The translations under genes were made by a program, and so were the position numbers. A stretch of DNA of 64,000 nt from Methylovirgula sp. 4M-Z18. GTDB taxonomy: Bacteria > Pseudomonadota > Alphaproteobacteria > Rhizobiales > Beijerinckiaceae. Where the stretch lies: NCBI RefSeq assembly GCF_037890675.1, contig NZ_CP149574.1, positions 2,170,001 to 2,234,000 of the forward strand, written 5' to 3'. Below are positions 35,669-48,950 of the stretch, one piece after another; position 1 is the stretch's first letter, and the number at the start of each line of letters is the position of its first letter. The notes beneath the pieces are model-generated. The model searched no databases. It had not been told where the DNA came from and saw nothing but the letters and a program-made list of their open reading frames with translations.

Positions 35669-36901
35669 ATGAGCCCTACCGGTCTTTCCCTGAAAATCGT
35701 CACCTCTTTACGCGAAATTTCCGCCGCCGATTGGGACGCTTGCGCCAATCCACTGTGCCAGACGGAGAGATGCACCCTCCCCGGGACCTCGGTGGGCGAG
35801 CGCTACAATCCCTTTATTTCGTACGATTTCCTCTATTCGCTCGAAACGTCGAAATCGGTTGGAGGCCGGTCCGGCTGGACGCCGGCGCATATCATCGTAG
35901 AGGACGGAACCGGAGCGCTCGTGGGCGCCTGTCCGACCTATCTCAAATCGCATTCCTATGGTGAATATGTTTTCGATCACGGGTTTGCCGAAGCCTATGA
36001 GCGGGTGGGTGGCAGCTATTATCCCAAGCTGCTGGTCGCCGTTCCCTTCACACCGGTCACCGGCCGGCGGCTGCTGGTCCGCCCGCATCCTGAGTCGGCT
36101 CGCATCGAAGCGGCGCTGATCTCCGGGCTACACGCACTGCAGGCGAAAACCAAGGCCTCGTCCATCCACGTCACCTTTCTCGAACAGCGCGAATGGCAAG
36201 CGCTGACAGCCCATGATTTCCTGCCGCGCACGGGCCAACAGTTTCATTTCAACAATGACGGCTACGTGAGTTTTGACGATTTCCTTGCACGCCTGTCCTC
36301 GCGTAAGCGCAAGATGATCCGTAAGGAACGCAAGGAGGCGCTGCAGGCCGGCATCACGGTCCATTGGCTGACCGCGGCCGATATTCGCAAGGAGCACTGG
36401 GATGCGTTCTTCGCGTTCTACATGGATACGGGCTCGCGCAAATGGGGCAGCCCATATCTGACGCGCGCCTTTTTTACCGATGTCGGTGCCCGCATGGCCG
36501 ACCGCATCCTGCTCGTCATGGCCAAGCGCGATGGCCGCTGGATCGCCGGCGCCATCAATTTCATCGGCGACGATGCTCTCTATGGCCGCAACTGGGGCAC
36601 GATCGAGGATCACCCCTTCTTGCATTTCGAGGTCTGCTATTATCAGGCAATCGATTTTGCGATTTCACGCAAATTGCAGCGGGTCGAAGCGGGTGCGCAG
36701 GGCGAACATAAATTGGCGCGCGGCTACATGCCCGTCACGACCTATTCGGTCCATGATTTCGCGCATCCGGGCCTCAAGCGCGCGGTGGCGGATTATTTGC
36801 TGCACGAGCGGACGCAGGTCGCGCAAAACATTGAAATCTACGCGGAACATGCGCCGTTCAAGATCTTGCAGAATGAACCCCAGCAAGACGGGAATGACTA
36901 A
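35669..36901 (+). CDS. GNAT/FemAB-like acyltransferase (PF04339 type)
   Basis: A 410-residue soluble protein of the family often annotated 'peptidogalycan biosynthesis/recognition', with two GNAT-like halves as in FemAB transferases. Typical blocks are NPFISYDFLYSLETSKSVG, CPTYLKSHSYGEYVFDHGFA, RKRKMIRKERKEALQAGI and GRNWGTIEDHPFLHFEVCYYQAID, and the late EAGAQGEHKLARGYMP. It probably transfers an acyl or aminoacyl group; the acceptor is unknown. Separated from plsC by 116 bases in divergent orientation. Short gap (81 bases) to the Spy-like gene. Confidence 0.88.
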   Translation: MSPTGLSLKIVTSLREISAADWDACANPLCQTERCTLPGTSVGERYNPFISYDFLYSLETSKSVGGRSGWTPAHIIVEDGTGALVGACPTYLKSHSYGEYVFDHGFAEAYERVGGSYYPKLLVAVPFTPVTGRRLLVRPHPESARIEAALISGLHALQAKTKASSIHVTFLEQREWQALTAHDFLPRTGQQFHFNNDGYVSFDDFLARLSSRKRKMIRKERKEALQAGITVHWLTAADIRKEHWDAFFAFYMDTGSRKWGSPYLTRAFFTDVGARMADRILLVMAKRDGRWIAGAINFIGDDALYGRNWGTIEDHPFLHFEVCYYQAIDFAISRKLQRVEAGAQGEHKLARGYMPVTTYSVHDFAHPGLKRAVADYLLHERTQVAQNIEIYAEHAPFKILQNEPQQDGND

Positions 36902-36982
36902 AGTTTAATTTGAATTTCATGGGGTTCGCAGTCATTTTTCTTCAAAATTCTGGCGCTGCGCCGTGCCTTGAGGAGAGAAATA

Positions 36983-37495
36983 ATGACAAAAGTGTTTCGA
37001 GCGCTGTTCGCAGCCGTCCCCATCGTCGCGATTTGCGCGGGATTTGCCTTCGCACAGATGGGACCGGCGCCCGTGGGCTTTGGCCACGGAAATGCGATGC
37101 TTGGCCGTCTATGCAATCCCACCACCCCGCCCTTCCCCGCTGACAAAGTCGCGGCGCGGCTGACCGAAATGCTGAAACTGACCGACGCGCAGAAGCCGGC
37201 GCTCAAGGATCTCGAGGATTCGGTCGCAAAGGCCATCGAAGACACGAAGAGCCTGTGCCTGGAAAAACCCGACATGACGTCGCTGCCGGGCCGCGCAGCC
37301 TTTGCCGCTAAGCGCATGACCGTCATGGCGGCTGCGATCAACAGCGTGCAGCCGAAGCTCGAGGCCTTTTACAATACCCTGGACGACAAGCAGAAGGCCG
37401 CGTTCAACGAGATGCATGGGCCCGGCATGATGCGCCGCTGGGGTCACCATCATGAGCAACAGGGCGACGACGAGGACGAACCGGCGCAGCCTTGA
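36983..37495 (+). CDS. Spy/CpxP-like periplasmic LTxxQ protein
   Basis: A 170-residue secreted protein with signal IVAICAGFAFA. Two LTxxQ-type motifs, MLKLTDAQKPALKDLED and LDDKQKAAFNEM, frame a mostly helical body as in Spy/CpxP chaperones. Cys44 (RLCNPT) and a Cys in KSLCLEKP could form a disulfide. The tail is His-, Glu- and Asp-rich (HHHEQQGDDEDEPA), possibly metal-binding. AGGAGAG seven bases upstream fixes ATG 36983. Likely role in periplasmic stress or metal tolerance; no paired Cpx two-component genes are near. Confidence 0.85.
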   Translation: MTKVFRALFAAVPIVAICAGFAFAQMGPAPVGFGHGNAMLGRLCNPTTPPFPADKVAARLTEMLKLTDAQKPALKDLEDSVAKAIEDTKSLCLEKPDMTSLPGRAAFAAKRMTVMAAAINSVQPKLEAFYNTLDDKQKAAFNEMHGPGMMRRWGHHHEQQGDDEDEPAQP

Positions 37496-37548
37496 CCTTT
37501 TGCCGGGCGCTTGCGACACCTTGGGAAGGCATTTTTCCCGAGGTTTCC

Positions 37549-37980
37549 ATGTCGATAGCCTATGCTCCCGATAATATTTTCGCCAAAATCCTGCGCGGCG
37601 AGCTGCCCTGTCACAAAATCTACGAGGACGATACGGCCCTCGCGTTCCTCGACATCATGCCGCGGGCCGATGGCCATACGCTGGTCATCTCCAAAGCCCC
37701 GGCGCGCAATCTTCTCGATATTGCTCCTGCCGATTTATCGGCGATGATGCCTGCGGTGCAGAAAGTCGCACGCGCTGTCAAAGAGGGCATGCAGGCTGAA
37801 GGCCTGCTGGTCGATCAATTCAACGAAAGCGTCAGCGGGCAGACCATCTTCCATCTGCATTTTCACATCTTGCCCCGTTGGAGCGGCGTCGAGTTGCGGC
37901 CCCACGCCGGCATTATGGCGAAGCCCGAGATTCTGGCCGCTCACGCGGAGAAGATTAAGGCGGCTCTCGCCCAAAGCTAA
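37549..37980 (+). CDS. HIT family hydrolase
   Basis: A 143-residue histidine-triad protein. The triad HLHFHILP has His102, His104 and His106 (with the fourth His outside the usual place), and the N-terminal block FAKILRGELPCHKIYEDDTALAFLDIMPRADGH is characteristic of the Hint branch. It probably hydrolyses adenosine phosphoramidates or similar. Family members range widely, so the substrate is unknown. The chosen ATG 37549 is the start of similarity, 53 bases after the Spy-like gene. Confidence 0.92.
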   Translation: MSIAYAPDNIFAKILRGELPCHKIYEDDTALAFLDIMPRADGHTLVISKAPARNLLDIAPADLSAMMPAVQKVARAVKEGMQAEGLLVDQFNESVSGQTIFHLHFHILPRWSGVELRPHAGIMAKPEILAAHAEKIKAALAQS

Positions 37981-38074
37981 CCGCCTAGGGCCTGTCGCCT
38001 TGCAATATGGCCTTAGATCGCTTTGATTGCCCGTGCGACTTCGATTAGGATCGATCTTCGATAGGGAGATCGCC

Positions 38075-39766
38075 ATGGGGAGGAGCAATCTCAGCTACGT
38101 TCATGGCGCCAGCAATGTGCCGCTGCTGAGCGACTGCATTGGTGCGTGTTTGGAGCGGGTCGCGCAGGCGACGCCAAATCGCGCGGCGCTTATCTCACCG
38201 CGGCAGAATATCCACTGGACCTACGAACAGCTGCAGCAGGAGAGCGAGCGCTTTGCCGCCGGTTTGTTGACGCTGGGCTTACGCAAAGGCGATCGGATCG
38301 GCATCTGGTCCCCAAATTGCGCCGAATGGGTCGTCGCGCAATTTGCCGCGGCCAAGGCCGGGCTCATCCTGGTGACCATCAATCCCGCCTATCGCCTGCA
38401 CGAACTCGAATATGCGCTGAACAAGGTCGGTTGCACCGCGCTGATCCTGGCACCGAGCTTCAAGACCAGCAATTACATCGGCATGATGCAGGATCTCGCC
38501 TCGGAACTTGCCCATTTCGCGCCCGGCGCATTGCGCGCGCATCGGTTGCCGCATTTGCGGCTTGTGATCCGGCTCGGCAACGAAAACACCCCCGGCATGT
38601 TCAACTTCGATGCCGTCGGCGCGATGGCCGACGCGGCTGCGAGACAGGTACTGCGTGAGATCGAAGCAAGCCTGCAGTTCGACGATCCGATCAACATCCA
38701 ATTCACCAGCGGAACGACCGGACAACCCAAAGGTGCGACGCTCACCCATCACAATATTCTCAACAATGGCTTTTTCGTCGGCGAGGCGATCAGGCTGACG
38801 CCGGACGACGTTTTGTGCATCCCCGTGCCGTTTTATCATTGCTTCGGCATGGTCATGGGCACGCTCGGCGCGGTCAGTCATGGCGCGTGTCTCGTGATCC
38901 CATCGGAGAGCTTCGACCCCGAGCAGGTGCTTAAGGCCATTGCGGCAGAACGTTGCACCGTCCTCTACGGCGTGCCGACCATGTTCATCGCCATTTTGAA
39001 CCACCCCGATTTCGCCCGATACGACATCAGCTCGCTGCGCACCGGCATTATGGCGGGCTCGCCCTGCCCCATCGAGGTGATGCGGCAAGTCATTGACCGC
39101 CTCCACATGCCCGAGGTCACGATCGCTTACGGCATGACGGAAACGAGTCCGGTGAGCTTCCAGAGTTCGGTCGACGACAGTCTCGAGCGCCGCGTCTCGA
39201 CAGTCGGACGCATTCATCCGCATGTCGAGGTGAAGATCGTCGATGCCGATGGCCATATCGTCACCACCGGCGCCCAGGGCGAGTTGCTGACGCGCGGCTA
39301 TTCCGTGATGCGCGGCTATTGGGCCGACGAAGCCATGACGGCGGAGGCCATCGACGCAGGCCGCTGGATGCATACGGGCGATCTCGCCGTGATGGACGCG
39401 GAAGGCTATTGCAACATCGTCGGCCGGATCAAAGACATGGTCATCCGCGGCGGCGAGAATATCTATCCGCGCGAAGTCGAGGAATTCCTCTATCGCCATT
39501 CCAAGATACGCGACGTGCAGGTCTTCGGCATTCCCGATGCCAAATTCGGCGAACAATTATGCGCTTGGATCATACCGTCCGATGCGACGCTGACGCAGGA
39601 AGATGTCGTCGCCTTCTGCACGGGCGAAATCGCGCATTACAAAATTCCGAAAATCATCCGCTTCGTCGACGCGTTCCCGATGACTGTCACGGGCAAAATT
39701 CAGAAATTCGTCATGCGGCAGAAAATGATCGAGGAACTGGCGCTCGACGAGCGAAAAACCGCGTGA
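38075..39766 (+). CDS. Acyl-CoA synthetase (AMP-forming), medium/long chain type
   Basis: A 563-residue ANL-superfamily adenylating enzyme. The P-loop [19 protein letters not shown] (A3), the middle [15 protein letters not shown] (A5), the hinge [40 protein letters not shown] (A7-A8) and the late [13 protein letters not shown] with the catalytic Lys (A10) are all intact. It starts [17 protein letters not shown] as in enzymes annotated as fatty-acyl-CoA synthases of the FadK/AcsF kind. GGGAG seven bases before ATG 38075 supports the start over the upstream TTG. Convergent with guaB. Confidence 0.92.
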   Translation: MGRSNLSYVHGASNVPLLSDCIGACLERVAQATPNRAALISPRQNIHWTYEQLQQESERFAAGLLTLGLRKGDRIGIWSPNCAEWVVAQFAAAKAGLILVTINPAYRLHELEYALNKVGCTALILAPSFKTSNYIGMMQDLASELAHFAPGALRAHRLPHLRLVIRLGNENTPGMFNFDAVGAMADAAARQVLREIEASLQFDDPINIQFTSGTTGQPKGATLTHHNILNNGFFVGEAIRLTPDDVLCIPVPFYHCFGMVMGTLGAVSHGACLVIPSESFDPEQVLKAIAAERCTVLYGVPTMFIAILNHPDFARYDISSLRTGIMAGSPCPIEVMRQVIDRLHMPEVTIAYGMTETSPVSFQSSVDDSLERRVSTVGRIHPHVEVKIVDADGHIVTTGAQGELLTRGYSVMRGYWADEAMTAEAIDAGRWMHTGDLAVMDAEGYCNIVGRIKDMVIRGGENIYPREVEEFLYRHSKIRDVQVFGIPDAKFGEQLCAWIIPSDATLTQEDVVAFCTGEIAHYKIPKIIRFVDAFPMTVTGKIQKFVMRQKMIEELALDERKTA

Positions 39767-39862
39767 AGCGGATATGGCGAGAGATCCTGAACGCCTACGT
39801 GGTTTCCCAGTTCGGAAACCAGGAAGCCACGGCAAGACTACGCCGGAGACAGGCGCGTAAAC

Positions 39863-41467
<1,605 letters not shown>

Positions 41468-41525
41468 TTAGCACGGGGAGCCAGAAGAGGGAAGCAGACT
41501 CACGCGAAACGAACCTGCGAACGGC

Positions 41526-42260
41526 TCATGGCTGCATCTCGTCGTCCGCACGCGGCCGCGCACCGCGAAATCCCGTGGCTAGCACATAAAGTTCCGCCGA
41601 ATCCGCCCGACTCGCCGCCGGCTTCATGTGCCGCACGGTCGCAAAATCGCGCTTCAGAAGCGTCAGTAGCTCGTGCTCGGTGCCGCCCTGCAGCACTTTG
41701 GCGAGGAAATACCCGCCCGGCTTCAGGACCTCGACGGCAAAATGCGCCGCCAGTTCCGCAATCGCCACGATTTTCAGATGGTCGGTTTTCTTATGGCCGG
41801 TGGCATTCGCCGCCATGTCGGAAATGACGCCATCCGCCAATCCGCCGAGCATCTCCTTCAACCGGTCGGGCGCGGTGGGATCGAGGAAGTCCATGACTTG
41901 GAAATCGACCCCCGCGATCGGCTCGATGTCCAGAAGATCAATGCCGACGACCTTGCCTCTGCCCTCCGCCGATCCGACCTTTTGCGCCGCGATCTGCGAC
42001 CATCCGCCGGGTGCGGCGCCGAGATCGACGATATTTTGCCCCGCCTTCAGGAGCTTATATTTTTCGTCGATTTCGATCAGCTTGAACGCCGCGCGCGAGC
42101 GATAACCTTCGCGCTTGGCGCGCGCGACGTAAGGGTCGTTCAACTGCCGTTGTAGCCAGCGGGTCGAGCTGACAGAGCGCTTGCCCGCCGTCTTCACCCG
42201 CGTCTTGAGCGACCGGCCACCTTCGCGGCCGGATCCGCCCCCTGTCTTGCCTGCCGTCAT
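41526..42260 (-). CDS. rlmE: 23S rRNA (uridine-2'-O)-methyltransferase
   Basis: RlmE (FtsJ/RrmJ) methylates U2552 of 23S rRNA late in 50S assembly. The 244-residue protein has a basic N-terminal extension of about 30 residues, then [16 protein letters not shown], the SAM-binding [25 protein letters not shown], the motif [17 protein letters not shown] with the catalytic Asp and the late FLAKVLQGG with a catalytic Lys. The extension is usual in alphaproteobacteria. It follows ppx after 95 bases on the same strand, a pair kept in many rhizobia. Confidence 0.95.
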   Translation of the reverse strand: MTAGKTGGGSGREGGRSLKTRVKTAGKRSVSSTRWLQRQLNDPYVARAKREGYRSRAAFKLIEIDEKYKLLKAGQNIVDLGAAPGGWSQIAAQKVGSAEGRGKVVGIDLLDIEPIAGVDFQVMDFLDPTAPDRLKEMLGGLADGVISDMAANATGHKKTDHLKIVAIAELAAHFAVEVLKPGGYFLAKVLQGGTEHELLTLLKRDFATVRHMKPAASRADSAELYVLATGFRGARPRADDEMQP

Positions 42261-42355
42261 CTCGTCAGCTCATCCAATTGCCGCCATCGACATTATATGT
42301 CTGGGCAACGACATACAGGCCGCCGAAAAGTCGAGCAACTTTTCTGGAAAATGCT

Positions 42356-43474
42356 TTATCGCTTCTGCCGCGCCCGGTCCGCGTGCATCATCTGCGTCAG
42401 GAGCCCCTCGCGCAAGCCGCGATCGGCGATCCTCACGCGGCGCGCCGGAAAGGCCCGCCGGATCGCCTCGAAAATGGCGCAACCGGCAAGCACGAGGTCG
42501 GCGCGGTCGGGTCCGATACAGCCGTGCTGCGCCCGGTCGGAATAGGACATGGCGCGCAAATACGCCATCGCCGCATCGACCTCCAGACGGGACATCCACA
42601 GGCCGTCGACACGGCGACGGTCATATCGGGCAAGCCCGAGATGCACGCCGGCGAGGGTCGTGACCGTGCCGGAGGTCCCCAGGAGGTGGAAATTCTGGCA
42701 CCGGCGCTCGCGTGAAAGGCGCGCGGCAAAATTGGCCAGCCCCTCCTCGACATGCGCGATCATCGCCTCGAACACTCCGGGAGAAACTTCCACGCCGCCG
42801 AATTTCTCGGCCAAGCTCACGACGCCGACAGGCAGCGACACCCAATCCTTGACCCGTCCACGCAAATTGCCGCAGTCGTGGCCATCCTCGGCCCGGTTCA
42901 GCCAAACCACCTCGCTCGAGCCGCCGCCGATGTCGAACAAGAGAATCGATTCGGCGCGCTCATCCGCGAGGGCCGCACAACCGGCCGCAGCCAAGTGCGC
43001 CTCGGCCTCACGATCGACGATTTCAAGGTCGAGGCCTGTCTCTTCATAGACGCGGTCGATAAAATCCTCGCCGTTTTCGGCCGCGCGGCAGGCCTCGGTG
43101 GCGATGAGTCTGGCGCGCATCACATGGCGCGCTTCCATCTTGTCCCGGCAAATATGCAATGCCGCGATGGTGCGTAAAATCGCGGCTTCGCCGAGCCTAT
43201 TGGTCTGCGTCAGGCCCTCGCCAAGCCGCACAATCCGCGAAAAAGCGTCAACAATTTGAAAGCCTTCGTGAAATGGACGCGCGATCAGCAGACGGCAATT
43301 GTTGGTGCCCAGATCAAGCGCAGCGTAAGTTATCCGCGGGTCGCTCCGGCGCCCCGGTTGCGGATAGAAATCGCCATGAGGCTGAGGCGCGGTTTGAACC
43401 TCGTCCCCGCCTGCAAGCTGCGCCACCACTCCAAACTCCCCTCGGCGCCAACCGGGTTGGCGCAACCAGCCCAT
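42356..43474 (-). CDS. ppx: Ppx/GppA family phosphatase (exopolyphosphatase)
   Basis: A member of the ASKHA fold that hydrolyses polyphosphate and/or pppGpp. Phosphate-1 motif AALDLGTNNCRLLIA and phosphate-2 motif LLFDIGGGSSEVVWL are intact, with the catalytic Glu in TEACRAAENGEDF. No C-terminal HD domain is present, so it is the short type (372 residues). The start is uncertain: neither ATG 43474 nor GTG 43498 has a clear ribosome site, and the first 45 residues are poorly conserved. Conserved neighbour of rlmE. Confidence 0.9.
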   Translation of the reverse strand: MGWLRQPGWRRGEFGVVAQLAGGDEVQTAPQPHGDFYPQPGRRSDPRITYAALDLGTNNCRLLIARPFHEGFQIVDAFSRIVRLGEGLTQTNRLGEAAILRTIAALHICRDKMEARHVMRARLIATEACRAAENGEDFIDRVYEETGLDLEIVDREAEAHLAAAGCAALADERAESILLFDIGGGSSEVVWLNRAEDGHDCGNLRGRVKDWVSLPVGVVSLAEKFGGVEVSPGVFEAMIAHVEEGLANFAARLSRERRCQNFHLLGTSGTVTTLAGVHLGLARYDRRRVDGLWMSRLEVDAAMAYLRAMSYSDRAQHGCIGPDRADLVLAGCAIFEAIRRAFPARRVRIADRGLREGLLTQMMHADRARQKR

Positions 43475-43583
43475 CGCGCGGACGCGCCCAGGCTGCACTT
43501 CACGGGGAGTGTAACAATGCTATGACGAATCTGCCAAGCTGAATTACAGGGGATTCATGACTTGGTTACTTTTGGCCCGCGCA

Positions 43584-43766
43584 TTACCAGTGCCGATAAT
43601 CGCCGTAGCCATAGCGATAGCCAGGACCCCAGCCCCCCACGACGACCGGGCCATAATAGTAGGGACGATGATAGCCGTAGTAATAATACGGTGCGGGAGC
43701 GCAGGCGGAGAGACCGATGGCGCTCAGAAGCAGTGACGAAATCAGAGCAATACGGATCTTGGACAT
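43584..43766 (-). CDS. Small tyrosine/glycine-rich lipoprotein
   Basis: A 60-residue peptide: a signal with lipobox GLSAC (Cys24), then a mature part of only 37 residues dominated by Tyr, Gly, Pro and Arg (PYYYYGYHRPYYYGP...GYRYGYGDYRHW). GGAGG lies eight bases before ATG 43766. Small outer-membrane lipoproteins with Tyr/Gly repeats occur in many rhizobia, with unknown function. Sits between ppx and eno in its own unit. Short length and clean signals make it a real gene in my view. Confidence 0.8.
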   Translation of the reverse strand: MSKIRIALISSLLLSAIGLSACAPAPYYYYGYHRPYYYGPVVVGGWGPGYRYGYGDYRHW

Positions 43767-43883
43767 CGAATACCCTCCAGCATCAGCCAAATCTTCGCGT
43801 CGCGCCGCTGAATATCGCGTGAATGAACAAGGTAAACAAAAGATGAGGGCGCGGGAAGCAATCCCCGCGCCCTGCGCCGATCC

Positions 43884-45284
<1,401 letters not shown>

Positions 45285-45330
45285 TTATCGGTTCTGCCCA
45301 GAACTCTTCCTGACCTTGTTAAGGTGCGAT

Positions 45331-45792
45331 ATGGCAAAATCCACGAAGCAATTGCATGCGCTCGGCCAGAGCGTCGCAATGCCCGACCATCCCGATGAAG
45401 CGATCCTGGAGCGCGTCCCGAACCCGCAAGCCGGAACCAATTACGTAGCGCGTTTCACGGTGCCGGAATTCACATCCGTCTGTCCGGTGACCAATCAGCC
45501 GGATTTTGCCCATCTTGTCATTGATTACGTGCCGGGCGCTTGGCTGGTCGAGTCGAAAAGCCTCAAGCTCTATCTGCTCGGCTTCCGCAACCACGGCGCC
45601 TTTCACGAGGATTGCACGGTGCGGATCGGCAAGGATCTCGTCAAATTGCTGAGGCCGAAATGGTTCCGCATCGGCGGCTATTGGTATCCGCGCGGCGGCA
45701 TTCCGATCGACGTGTTCTGGCAGACCGGGACCGTGCCGAAGGGCACCTGGGTGCCCGATCAGGGTGTGGCATCATACCGCGGGCGCGGATGA
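45331..45792 (+). CDS. queF: NADPH-dependent 7-cyano-7-deazaguanine reductase (unimodular)
   Basis: QueF reduces preQ0 to preQ1 in queuosine synthesis, 153 residues, of the short B. subtilis-like type. Cys51 in [11 protein letters not shown] forms the thioimide; Asp58 is the general acid; [21 protein letters not shown] is the QueF motif. AAGG lies seven bases before ATG 45331. Other queuosine genes are absent. No preQ1 riboswitch was recognised in the 160-base region upstream shared with eno. Confidence 0.96.
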   Translation: MAKSTKQLHALGQSVAMPDHPDEAILERVPNPQAGTNYVARFTVPEFTSVCPVTNQPDFAHLVIDYVPGAWLVESKSLKLYLLGFRNHGAFHEDCTVRIGKDLVKLLRPKWFRIGGYWYPRGGIPIDVFWQTGTVPKGTWVPDQGVASYRGRG

Positions 45793-45805
45793 GGCGCACC
45801 CTGGC

Positions 45806-46525
45806 CTAAGCAGGAACGTTGCTGGGCTTGCGTGCATTCTGGGCAAGCCCCGCCAGCATCGCCTGCCCTTCGGGCTGAATGAGGCCGGCGGACATGATGA
45901 GCTTGGCCGCCGTATCAGGCGACATAGGCACTTCGATCACATCCTTGGTCGGCAGATAGATGTAAAAGCCGGTGGTCGGGTTGGGCGTACAAGGCAAGAA
46001 GATCGACGTGAAATCTTCGCCTTCCGGCAAGTAGCCCGAGACCAACGGGCCGGGTTTCGACGAGATGAAAACCAGGGTCCACCAGCCCGGCATCGGATAT
46101 TGCACCAGCCCGACTTTGCGGAAACTTGTTCCCGATTGCGAAAAAATCGTCTCGAACACCTGCTTCAGGCTTTTGTAGAGCCCGCGCACCACGGGCATGC
46201 GGCTCAAAATCCGCTCGCCCAGCCGCACCAGTGTCCGCCCGGCGATATTGGCGGTCAGGAATCCAAGCAGTGTGAGGCCGACAAGCGCGATGATCACGCC
46301 GATGCCGGGCACATGCCAGGGCAAATAAGTGTCGGGCAGCAAGGCGCGCGGGACAATCGGCGTCACCCAATGGTCGACCGTATCGATGAACCACCAGGCG
46401 ATATAGGCCGTCGCGGCGACAGGCCCGACGATGACGATTCCGGTGAAAAAATAAGCTCTTAGCCGAGCGCCAAGACCGGTCCTGACCGGTTTGACATCGT
46501 CATGCAGGGGGTCGTTGAAAGACAT
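45806..46525 (-). CDS. DUF502 family membrane protein
   Basis: A 239-residue inner-membrane protein with hydrophobic segments at about 25-45 (FFTGIVIVGPVAATAYIAWWFID) and 75-95 (GVIIALVGLTLLGFLTANIAGRTL), followed by a soluble domain with TVRGLYKSLKQVFETI-like sequence and VLVPTTPNPTSG-like LPCTPNPTTGFYIYLP. This is the DUF502 pattern, common in alphaproteobacteria and plants, function unknown. GGAAGAG precedes ATG 46525. Stop overlaps nothing; 13 bases from the convergent queF stop. Confidence 0.9.
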   Translation of the reverse strand: MSFNDPLHDDVKPVRTGLGARLRAYFFTGIVIVGPVAATAYIAWWFIDTVDHWVTPIVPRALLPDTYLPWHVPGIGVIIALVGLTLLGFLTANIAGRTLVRLGERILSRMPVVRGLYKSLKQVFETIFSQSGTSFRKVGLVQYPMPGWWTLVFISSKPGPLVSGYLPEGEDFTSIFLPCTPNPTTGFYIYLPTKDVIEVPMSPDTAAKLIMSAGLIQPEGQAMLAGLAQNARKPSNVPA

Positions 46526-46717
46526 TCGCTCTTCCACTATATCGCGACGGGGCCACCTCAAATTCGCGGCACCATGGCGATTTGGCGTCCGCAATGCAAC
46601 TTAAGATTGTGACCGCTGCAAGACGCGCATCGAGCTAGAGGCATCCGCGCCTCGAAAGCATATCCCGGGCCAAATAGCGCGATGTGCAAAGCCATGCAAA
46701 GAAAATCTGCTTCGCCT

Positions 46718-48835
46718 TTAATCCACCCGCTCGAATAGGACGAGCGAACGGCCCTGCACGTCACAGATCTGGCCGACGCCAATATCGGCTTCCGGCAGGT
46801 CCGGATCGTCGGTGGCGAGCAGTCGCCTCCAGGCGGAGCCGTCATAGCAAGGTGGCAGCCGGAACGGCACGGGCTCATGATGGGCGTTGATAAGGACGAG
46901 CAAGGTGGCGTCCGAGCCGCGCTTGCGGATGCCGCTTGCTTGGGCACGGCCATCCAGGATCATGCCGAAGCATGGAATCTCTGCCGGATCGTCCCAGTTG
47001 GCGCTGGTCATCTCCTCGCCGCCGTGGTGAATCCAGGTCACTTCGCGGACATCGATGGCTTCGTTGGTGCGCTCGCCGATCAGGTAGCGCGAGCGGCGCA
47101 AGATCGGGTATTTGCGTCGCAATTGCATGAGGCGGCGCACGAAATCGACAAGGTCGCGGTTCCGTTCGGCAAGCCCCCAATCCACCCAACTGATGTCGCT
47201 GTCCTGACAATAAGCGTTGTTGTTGCCCTGCTGGGTGCGGCCGAATTCGTCCCCGGCCAGGATCATCGGCGTGCCCTGGGACAGCAGCAGCAGCGCCAAC
47301 ATATTGCGCTGCTGGCGCGCGCGCAGCGCATTGACGCCAGGATCGTCCGTCTGCCCCTCGACGCCGCAGTTCCACGAGCGGTTGTCGGCGCTGCCATCGC
47401 GGTTTTCCTCCCCATTCGCCTCGTTGTGGCGCTCGTTGTAGGAGACGAGATCGCGCAGGGTGAAGCCGTCATGGGCGGTGAGGAAGTTCACCGACGACCA
47501 AGGCTTGCGGCCGCGATGGTCGAACTTGTCAGGCGAGCCGCACAGGCGCCGGGCTAGCGCGGCGGGTCTCGCCTTGCCACGCCAGAAATCGCGAGCGGTG
47601 TCGCGATAGATATCGTTCCACTCCGCCCAACCCGGCGTGAAGCCTCCCACCTGGTAGCCGCCCGGACCGACATCCCAGGGTTCGGCGATCAGCTTGACGT
47701 TTTCCAGCACCGGATCCTGCCCCACCGCCTTGAGGAAGCCGCTCTCGGGATTAAAGCCGTCCACATCGCGCGCCAGGATAGTGCCGAGGTCGAAGCGAAA
47801 ACCGTCGACATGCATCTCGTTCACCCAGTATCGCAGGCTGTCCGTCACCATCTGAATGACACGCGGATGGCTGACATTGACCGTGTTCCCGGTGCCGGTG
47901 TCATTGATGTAATAACGTTTCTGATCGGGCATCAGCCGGTAATAGGAAGCGTTGTCGATGCCTTTGAAGGACAGGGTCGGTCCAAGCTCGTTGCCCTCCG
48001 CGGTATGATTGTAAACCACGTCGAGGATGACCTCGAGCCCAGCATCGTGGAAGCGCGCCACCATCTGCTTGAACTCGGCCAGCACGTTCTGCGGATCGGC
48101 GGCATAGCGCGGATCGGGCGCGAAGAAGCCGATAGAATTGTAGCCCCAATAGTTTCTGAGGCCACGGTTGAGCAGATGGTCGTCGTCCACGAACGTGTGG
48201 ACGGGCAGAAGCTCCACGGTGGTGACGCCGAGCCCCCTGATGTGCTGCAGCGATTGGGTAGCGGCAAGGCCGGCATACGTGCCCCGCAGGTGCTCAGCGA
48301 TATTGGGATGGCGCTGGGTGAAGCCCTTTGCATGGGTCTCGTAGATGATCGTCTGGTCCCAGGGGACAAGCGAGCGATTGCCAGGCCAGTCGAAGCGCGT
48401 GTCCACCACCATGCATTTGGGAATGAAGGGGGCGCTGTCACGCTCGTCGAAGGAAAGGTCGCCCTCGCCCAGCGTGTAGCCGAACACCGCCGGGTTCCAG
48501 GTCAGCGCACCGAAATGCGAGCGGGCGTAGGGATCGAGCAGGAGCTTATTGGGATTGAAGCGATGCCCCGCCTCCGGCTCATAAGGACCATGGACGCGAT
48601 AGCCGTAGAGCATGCCGGGACTGACATCGGGCAGATAGCCGTGCCAGATCTCGTCGGTGAATTCCGGCAGTTCGATGCGCTCGACCTCCTGCTCGCCGCT
48701 CGCATCGAAGAGGCAGACTTCGACCTTGGTGGCATTGGCCGAGAACAGGGCGAAGTTGGTGCCCGATCCGTCCCATATCGCCCCGCGCGGATGCGGATGG
48801 CCCTCGCGGATTCTCGTCCTACCCAGATAGGTCAT
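46718..48835 (-). CDS. glgX: Glycogen debranching enzyme (GlgX)
   Basis: Alpha-1,6-glucosidase/isoamylase type enzyme acting on phosphorylase-limited glycogen, 705 residues. An N-terminal CBM48 domain (PRGAIWDGSGTNFALFSANA) precedes the GH13 barrel. Nucleophile Asp is in VDGFRFDLGTILAR, acid/base Glu in VKLIAEPWDVG, and the late transition-state Asp in NFLTAHDGFTLRDLVSYNERHN. AAGGA nine bases before ATG 48835 fixes the start. No glgA, glgB, glgC or glgP is near, so this copy is separate from a glycogen cluster. A perfect inverted repeat lies about 120 bases upstream. Confidence 0.95.
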   Translation of the reverse strand: MTYLGRTRIREGHPHPRGAIWDGSGTNFALFSANATKVEVCLFDASGEQEVERIELPEFTDEIWHGYLPDVSPGMLYGYRVHGPYEPEAGHRFNPNKLLLDPYARSHFGALTWNPAVFGYTLGEGDLSFDERDSAPFIPKCMVVDTRFDWPGNRSLVPWDQTIIYETHAKGFTQRHPNIAEHLRGTYAGLAATQSLQHIRGLGVTTVELLPVHTFVDDDHLLNRGLRNYWGYNSIGFFAPDPRYAADPQNVLAEFKQMVARFHDAGLEVILDVVYNHTAEGNELGPTLSFKGIDNASYYRLMPDQKRYYINDTGTGNTVNVSHPRVIQMVTDSLRYWVNEMHVDGFRFDLGTILARDVDGFNPESGFLKAVGQDPVLENVKLIAEPWDVGPGGYQVGGFTPGWAEWNDIYRDTARDFWRGKARPAALARRLCGSPDKFDHRGRKPWSSVNFLTAHDGFTLRDLVSYNERHNEANGEENRDGSADNRSWNCGVEGQTDDPGVNALRARQQRNMLALLLLSQGTPMILAGDEFGRTQQGNNNAYCQDSDISWVDWGLAERNRDLVDFVRRLMQLRRKYPILRRSRYLIGERTNEAIDVREVTWIHHGGEEMTSANWDDPAEIPCFGMILDGRAQASGIRKRGSDATLLVLINAHHEPVPFRLPPCYDGSAWRRLLATDDPDLPEADIGVGQICDVQGRSLVLFERVD

Positions 48836-48950
48836 GCCGCCATCCTTCCTTCCGGGAGATGCCGTGTCCAAAGCCACGGCACCCCTCTGCAACGAGCCCT
48901 ACCTTGCGGTGGCTCCCATCCGATGGCTGACCCGGCTTCGCACGTTTCAT

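Noticed and set aside
38279-39556. A 425-codon open frame on minus across the acyl-CoA synthetase
   Set aside because: The plus-strand gene has all ANL motifs; the minus frame has only biased composition.
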